Shown in pieces: positions 59,919 through 64,000 of a stretch of DNA of 64,000 nt. Where the stretch lies: assembly GCA_050953445.1 (NCBI GenBank), contig JBMNMS010000001.1, forward strand, positions 1,240,001-1,304,000, in the 5' to 3' direction. Within the stretch, counting starts at the first letter, position 1, and each line of letters starts with the position of its first letter. The DNA is from JBMNMS01 sp050953445. Lineage in GTDB: Bacteria; Bacillota; Clostridia; Peptostreptococcales; Anaerovoracaceae. A program made the translations under genes and the position numbers. The notes under the pieces were generated by a model. That model saw only the letters and a program-made list of their open reading frames with translations. It did no database searches and was not told the origin of the DNA.

Positions 59919-61791
59919 AAATGATCTGATAAGGGAGCAGCAGAAGCGTCAGACCGGCCGTGGAGGCGGACCGGCAGGAGCTCTCGTCAGGCCGGTGGTG
60001 AAGGCAAAGGATTTTAAAGGTACTCTTAAAAGGTTGGCCTACTATTTGGCACCGCAAAAAAACAAATTTATAGTCGTCGGAATTTTGGCGATTTTCAGCA
60101 CGGTTTTCTCTATAATAGGGCCTTTTGTAATGGGATTTGGAGTAACAGAAATAGGGAGGGGATTGAAGTCCATGGCTCGGCAAGAATTTAACCCACAAGG
60201 GGGAGCCGGTGCCTATGTTGATTTGAATCTGATAGGGAAGATCCTTTTAGTACTTGCGGTTTTGTATTTGGCCGGTTCATTATTCTCCTATCTCATGGGG
60301 TATTTAATGTCAACAGTGGCTCAGACGGTGGTATACAATATGAGAAATGATGTAAAGTCAAAGCTTGATAGGCTGCCCTTGAAATATTTCGACAACAACG
60401 CCTACGGAGATATTTTGTCCCGCATAACCAATGATATGGATAACATTTCTCAGACCTTGCAGCAAAGCTTGACCCAATTTATCACCTCATTAATAACCAT
60501 GGTGGGTGTATTCATAATGATGATAATAATAAGCCCTATCCTGACTCTGGTTCCTTTGGTGGCGTTACTTTTATCCATAGTTGTGACAATTACCATTGCC
60601 AAAAGGTCGCAAGGATATTTTATTAAACAGCAAAGGCATTTGGGTCTGTTAAGTGGCCATGTGGAGGAGATGTTTGGGGGACATATGATCGTAAAACTCT
60701 TTGGGGGTGAGGAGAAATCAATAGAGGAGTTTGAAAAGATCAACCAGGAGTTATACGAGGCGGGTTGGAAAGCACAGTTTATGACAGGACTTATAATGCC
60801 GTCAATGCATTTTATCAACAACGCTTCCTATGTGGCAATATGCATCTTTGGGGGGATAATGGTAGCCAGGCAAACCCTTAGCATAGGCAATGTAAGCGCC
60901 TATATTCAATATATTAGATCCTTCACACAACCCATCGTACAAATGGCGAATATAGCAAACATAATACAATCTACTATAGCGTCGGCAGAACGGGTTTTTG
61001 ATATTTTGGATGAAGAAGAGGAGGAGAAGGATAGGGAAAAGGAGACCCCTTCTAAGTATACCAGTGGTGAGGTGGTCTTTGAGCATATCCGGTTTGGATA
61101 CAGTGAAGGCAAGGTTCTGATGGAAGATGTTAACATAAGTGTTAAATCTGGTCAAACTGTGGCCATTGTCGGTCCTACTGGAGCGGGTAAAACCACGTTG
61201 GTAAATCTGCTCATGAGATTTTATGAGCTACAAGGGGGGAGGATTACCATCGATGGAATGGATATAAAAAGTATGAAAAGGAGCCATCTTAGAAGCCTTT
61301 TTGGGATGGTACTGCAGGACACCTGGTTGTTCAGCGGCACCATACGGGAAAACATAGCGTATAGTAAGCTGGATGCAACGGATGAAGAGGTCTGCAAGGC
61401 CGCCAAAGCCGCATGTGCGGATCACTTTATAAGAACCCTTCCCGGAGGTTATGATACCTTGTTGGACGAAGAGGCGGCAAATATCTCTCAAGGTCAAAAA
61501 CAGCTTTTGACCATCGCGCGGGTGATATTATCCGAACCTGCCATTTTGATATTGGATGAGGCCACAAGCAATGTGGATACGAGAACAGAGCATATGATTC
61601 AGCAAGGCATGAAGGAGATGATGAAAGGACGTACAAGCTTCGTCATTGCCCACAGACTTTCAACCATAAAGAACGCAGATATTATCTTAGTGATGGATAA
61701 GGGAGCAATCATTGAAAAAGGAACTCACCATGAGCTTCTGGAACAGAATGGTTTCTATGCAGATCTTTATAGGAGCCAGTTCACTAATTAA
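59908..61791 (+). CDS. ABC exporter half, catalytic partner
   Basis: The 627-residue partner. An N-terminal Gly/Arg-rich tail of about 30 residues precedes six membrane segments. The ATPase domain has Walker A GPTGAGKTT and Walker B ILILDEATSNVD with intact catalytic Glu551. Its signature motif is SQGQ instead of SGGQ, the usual defect for the partner half, so the heterodimer has one full and one degenerate site. Start overlaps the previous gene by 11 bases. It is named like BmrD/TM288 by motif pattern only. Confidence 0.92.
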   Translation: MNNKNDLIREQQKRQTGRGGGPAGALVRPVVKAKDFKGTLKRLAYYLAPQKNKFIVVGILAIFSTVFSIIGPFVMGFGVTEIGRGLKSMARQEFNPQGGAGAYVDLNLIGKILLVLAVLYLAGSLFSYLMGYLMSTVAQTVVYNMRNDVKSKLDRLPLKYFDNNAYGDILSRITNDMDNISQTLQQSLTQFITSLITMVGVFIMMIIISPILTLVPLVALLLSIVVTITIAKRSQGYFIKQQRHLGLLSGHVEEMFGGHMIVKLFGGEEKSIEEFEKINQELYEAGWKAQFMTGLIMPSMHFINNASYVAICIFGGIMVARQTLSIGNVSAYIQYIRSFTQPIVQMANIANIIQSTIASAERVFDILDEEEEEKDREKETPSKYTSGEVVFEHIRFGYSEGKVLMEDVNISVKSGQTVAIVGPTGAGKTTLVNLLMRFYELQGGRITIDGMDIKSMKRSHLRSLFGMVLQDTWLFSGTIRENIAYSKLDATDEEVCKAAKAACADHFIRTLPGGYDTLLDEEAANISQGQKQLLTIARVILSEPAILILDEATSNVDTRTEHMIQQGMKEMMKGRTSFVIAHRLSTIKNADIILVMDKGAIIEKGTHHELLEQNGFYADLYRSQFTN

Positions 61792-61840
61792 AGATACTTA
61801 GGGCGGAAGATAATTACAAGAAAAGTATGTACCGATTCTG

Positions 61841-61869
61841 TTGTATGTTTACCGGGGAAATAGTACAAT
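61841..61869 (+). promoter_or_regulatory. Promoter before nfeD
   Basis: TTGTAT (61841-61846) and TACAAT (61864-61869) are 17 bp apart, 17 bp before the nfeD start codon. The gap is short but leaves room for the GAGGGTG ribosome binding site. Confidence 0.55.
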
Positions 61870-61886
61870 ATAAGAGGGTGATTTAA

Positions 61887-62300
61887 ATGATTTACTTTTG
61901 GATAAGTGTAATAGTAATCCTTACGATTATTGAGGCTACAACGGTCAACCTGACAACGATCTGGTTTGTAGGCGGTGGAATAGTCGCACTTATTACATCG
62001 CTTTTTACAAATAATTTCCTAATACAATTTGGCATATTTGTAGTAGTGGGTGTGGTTCTTCTGGTTACCACCAGGCCTGCTGCAATTAGATTGACAAATA
62101 AGGATAAGGTGGCAACCAATGCGGATAGAGTAATCAACATGTTAGGTATAGTGACTGAGGAAATAAATCCTAATGAAACCGGTGAGGTTAAAGTGGATGG
62201 GAAAAGATGGACTGCTTACTCACAACACAGGATTCACACAGGCAGGACGATTAAAGTAGTATCCATCGATGGAGTTAAGCTTGAGGTTGAAGAGGTATAG
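61887..62300 (+). CDS. NfeD family membrane protein
   Basis: A 137-residue protein with three membrane segments in the first 70 residues and a C-terminal OB-fold domain (GIVTEEINPNETGEVKVDGKRWTAYS). NfeD proteins pair with stomatin/band-7 proteins, as here, and help organise the membrane. This is the short form without the ClpP-like protease domain. GAGGGTG precedes the ATG. Confidence 0.9.
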   Translation: MIYFWISVIVILTIIEATTVNLTTIWFVGGGIVALITSLFTNNFLIQFGIFVVVGVVLLVTTRPAAIRLTNKDKVATNADRVINMLGIVTEEINPNETGEVKVDGKRWTAYSQHRIHTGRTIKVVSIDGVKLEVEEV

Positions 62301-62336
62301 TGGATTTATTAGAAAAGAAAGGGTAAAGGTGAACAG

Positions 62337-63239
62337 ATGGGCGATGGTTATTTTGTATTTACAATTATTTTAGTTCTGGTTTTTCTGCTTATAATACCAA
62401 ATATTAAAATAGTTCCACAGGCAATGGCTTTTGTAATTGAAAGACTTGGATCTTATGTAACCACATGGGGCAACGGATTGCACTTTAAAATACCTTTTAT
62501 AGACAGGATAGCCAGCAAGGTAAGCCTTAAGGAGATAGTCATGGATTTTGATCCGCAGCCGGTTATAACCAAGGATAATGTAACTATGCAGATCGATACA
62601 GTGGTTTATTTCCAGATCACAGATCCGAAGATGTATACCTATGGGGTAGAAAACCCTATAAGTGCCATAGAAAATCTTACGGCAACAACCTTGCGTAATA
62701 TCATAGGTGATTTGGAGTTGGATCAGACGCTTACCTCCCGCGATATTATTAATTCTAAAATGAGGGCTATTTTAGATGAGGCTACTGATCCCTGGGGAAT
62801 TAAGGTGACCCGTGTGGAATTGAAGAATATTTTGCCCCCGAGGGAAATTCAGGATGCGATGGAAAAACAGATGCGGGCTGAAAGAGAAAGAAGGGAATTG
62901 ATACTGCGGGCTGAGGGAGAAAAAAGATCTAAAATATTGGTAGCTGAGGGGGAAAAGGCGGCGGTGATTTTAGCAGCCGAGGCAAGAAAAGAGCAAAATA
63001 TCAAGGAGGCTGAAGGTGAAGCGGAAGCCATAATTAAAGTAAAAGAGGCTGAGGCCAAGGGTATTCAACTGATTAAGGAAGCCGGTGCAGATCGGGCGGT
63101 GCTGACATTGAAGAGTTTTGAATCATTGGTATCGGTTGCAGAGGGCAAGGCTACAAAGATAATAATACCTTCGGAATTGCAAAATGTTGCGGGCATAAGC
63201 ACTGCCATAGGAGAAATGTTTAAGGATGTAAGTGAATAG
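62337..63239 (+). CDS. SPFH/band-7 (stomatin-like) protein
   Basis: A 300-residue protein with an N-terminal membrane anchor (about residues 4-24), the SPFH domain (IVPQAMAFVIERLGSYVTTWGNGLHFKIPFID onward) and an Ala/Glu-rich coiled coil (residues ~180-250), which drives oligomer formation. It resembles QmcA/stomatin rather than flotillin. It lies 36 bp after nfeD, a widespread pair thought to form membrane microdomains. Confidence 0.92.
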   Translation: MGDGYFVFTIILVLVFLLIIPNIKIVPQAMAFVIERLGSYVTTWGNGLHFKIPFIDRIASKVSLKEIVMDFDPQPVITKDNVTMQIDTVVYFQITDPKMYTYGVENPISAIENLTATTLRNIIGDLELDQTLTSRDIINSKMRAILDEATDPWGIKVTRVELKNILPPREIQDAMEKQMRAERERRELILRAEGEKRSKILVAEGEKAAVILAAEARKEQNIKEAEGEAEAIIKVKEAEAKGIQLIKEAGADRAVLTLKSFESLVSVAEGKATKIIIPSELQNVAGISTAIGEMFKDVSE

Positions 63240-63271
63240 TCGGTGGGCATAACCGTTATGGGACATGAATT

Positions 63272-64000
63272 TCATTCATTAATCTCGATTAAATAGGGCA
63301 TTGGCCAGTACTGGCTTATGCCCATGGATTTAATTTCTTTTTTTCCATCGGCGTATGTAAAAGTGATCCAAGATTCGACGGCGAGACCGTCTGCTCCTTC
63401 AACTATGATTCTTTCTTCCCCTTTAGGTAGGGCAGTGTTAGTCACATAATCTTTGGGGGCCTCAATTCTGTTCAATATCTGGTGACCCCATTCCACATCA
63501 GGGGGTTCCTTCTTTCCGTAAAAGGCGATATAAAGCTTGTTTCCTATACCTTTGGCCCATATAAGTATGGGTTCTTCTGTATTGTTCCTAAACTTTAGAT
63601 CCTTGGAGCCGTAGGATACGGTGGCATCCTGTCCATGAGGAACATAGGATACGGGCATGAAATGATTGTATCTTTCAACAACTTCCAGGCCTGCGGCTAC
63701 CGAAACATTATATAGGGTTGTTGCAACTTTACATACACCTCCGCCTACGGTTTTTGTTATGCTTGAACCCAAATATGATTGCCCGGCCTTGTACCCTTTC
63801 TCTTCGGTATAAGGGCCGAGTTTTTCGTTTTGCGAAAAGACTTCACCAGGACTAATGATAGATCCGGAAAGATAATCGGCGGCAAGTTTTACGTTGGATT
63901 CTTCGTCCGGCGAAGGATCATTAAAGACAGTACAGTAAGCCGCCATTAATACGGGTGAATTATTTTCTTTCTGTGATATCAAAAATTTTGCATCATCATC
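63272..64000 (-). CDS. VanW family protein (3' part, start outside window)
   Basis: The C-terminal 242 residues or so of a VanW-family protein; the frame continues past the right edge. The VanW core is clear: LSGSIISPGEVFSQNEKLGPYTEEKGYKAGQ, GGGVCKVATTLYNVSVAAGLEVVERYNH and VSYVPHGQDATV. Family members are secreted or membrane-anchored, linked by name to the vancomycin resistance cluster of some enterococci, but most have no proven role. The C-terminal end carries a G5-like segment (EERIIVEGADGLAVESW). It is convergent with the stomatin gene. Confidence 0.9.
   Translation of the reverse strand, partial: DDDAKFLISQKENNSPVLMAAYCTVFNDPSPDEESNVKLAADYLSGSIISPGEVFSQNEKLGPYTEEKGYKAGQSYLGSSITKTVGGGVCKVATTLYNVSVAAGLEVVERYNHFMPVSYVPHGQDATVSYGSKDLKFRNNTEEPILIWAKGIGNKLYIAFYGKKEPPDVEWGHQILNRIEAPKDYVTNTALPKGEERIIVEGADGLAVESWITFTYADGKKEIKSMGISQYWPMPYLIEINE

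Noticed and set aside
63240..63330. GGGCATAA/TTATGCCC inverted repeat after the stomatin gene
   Set aside because: The arms are about 70 bp apart, one lies in the vanW coding sequence and no T-tract follows; likely chance.
1..64000. tRNA, rRNA, CRISPR arrays and intact insertion sequences
   Set aside because: Reading both strands by eye gave no cloverleaf with GTTCRA-type arm, no rRNA segment, no regularly spaced repeats and no transposase; a tool such as tRNAscan-SE would settle the tRNA question.

Overview
The window is one chromosomal segment of a low-GC, Gram-positive, endospore-forming anaerobe of the class Clostridia. Support: the str/S10/spc/alpha ribosomal order typical of Bacillota, a zinc-type short S14, a Cys4 adenylate kinase, an oxygen-sensitive glycyl-radical ribonucleotide reductase with its radical-SAM activase, the sporulation regulator SpoIIID, Gram-positive lipoproteins, strong GGAGG ribosome binding sites and frequent TTG/GTG starts. 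No rRNA, tRNA, CRISPR array or transposase gene was found.

Layout. (1) 1-7.3 kb: the 3' part of rpoC, then rpsL-rpsG-fusA-tuf. (2) 7.3-8.2 kb: a small antisense membrane protein, a structured non-coding stretch, and the promoter plus a ~195-nt leader of the S10 operon. (3) 8.2-23.7 kb: S10, spc and alpha clusters, rpsJ through rplQ, including secY, adk, map, infA and rpoA, closed by a strong terminator. A second structured RNA lies between rpmJ and rpsM. (4) 23.7-28.3 kb: an ECF transporter core with its two ATPases fused into one protein, EcfT, a QueT-like substrate component and an L,D-transpeptidase. (5) 28.3-37.6 kb: nrdD-nrdG behind tandem NrdR-like boxes, then trmB, dnaE, pfkA and an AI-2E-family membrane protein. 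(6) 37.6-40.6 kb: metallophosphoesterase, BaiN-type flavoprotein, CobO and spoIIID. (7) 40.6-42.4 kb: an accessory patch with a DUF4143-type ATPase lying between spoIIID and a 70-bp broken copy of spoIIID. (8) 42.4-46.6 kb: a three-gene zinc-ribbon/TcaA-like envelope module and an NAD-dependent epimerase-like gene. (9) 46.6-53.7 kb: a seven-gene operon matching the flavin-based extracellular electron transfer (FLEET) module of Listeria. (10) 53.7-57 kb, minus strand: feoA-feoB-feoC and a DtxR-family regulator behind a promoter with a DtxR-like operator. (11) 57-62 kb: a membrane-fusion lipoprotein with a heterodimeric ABC exporter. (12) 62-64 kb: NfeD, a band-7/stomatin protein and the 3' part of a VanW-family gene.

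The first third is a conserved growth-rate module: transcription, translation, secretion and energy charge made from a few long transcripts, with ribosomal-protein feedback probably acting at the structured leaders. The most coherent specialised system is the electron transfer operon: a type II NADH dehydrogenase feeds a quinone made by a prenyl synthase and a UbiA prenyltransferase; electrons then pass, probably via EetA/EetB, to a tandem-domain lipoprotein that the adjacent ApbE enzyme would flavinylate. The ferrous-iron uptake genes next to it, under a metal-dependent repressor, fit a cell that reduces ferric iron outside and imports Fe(II), although that link is inference.
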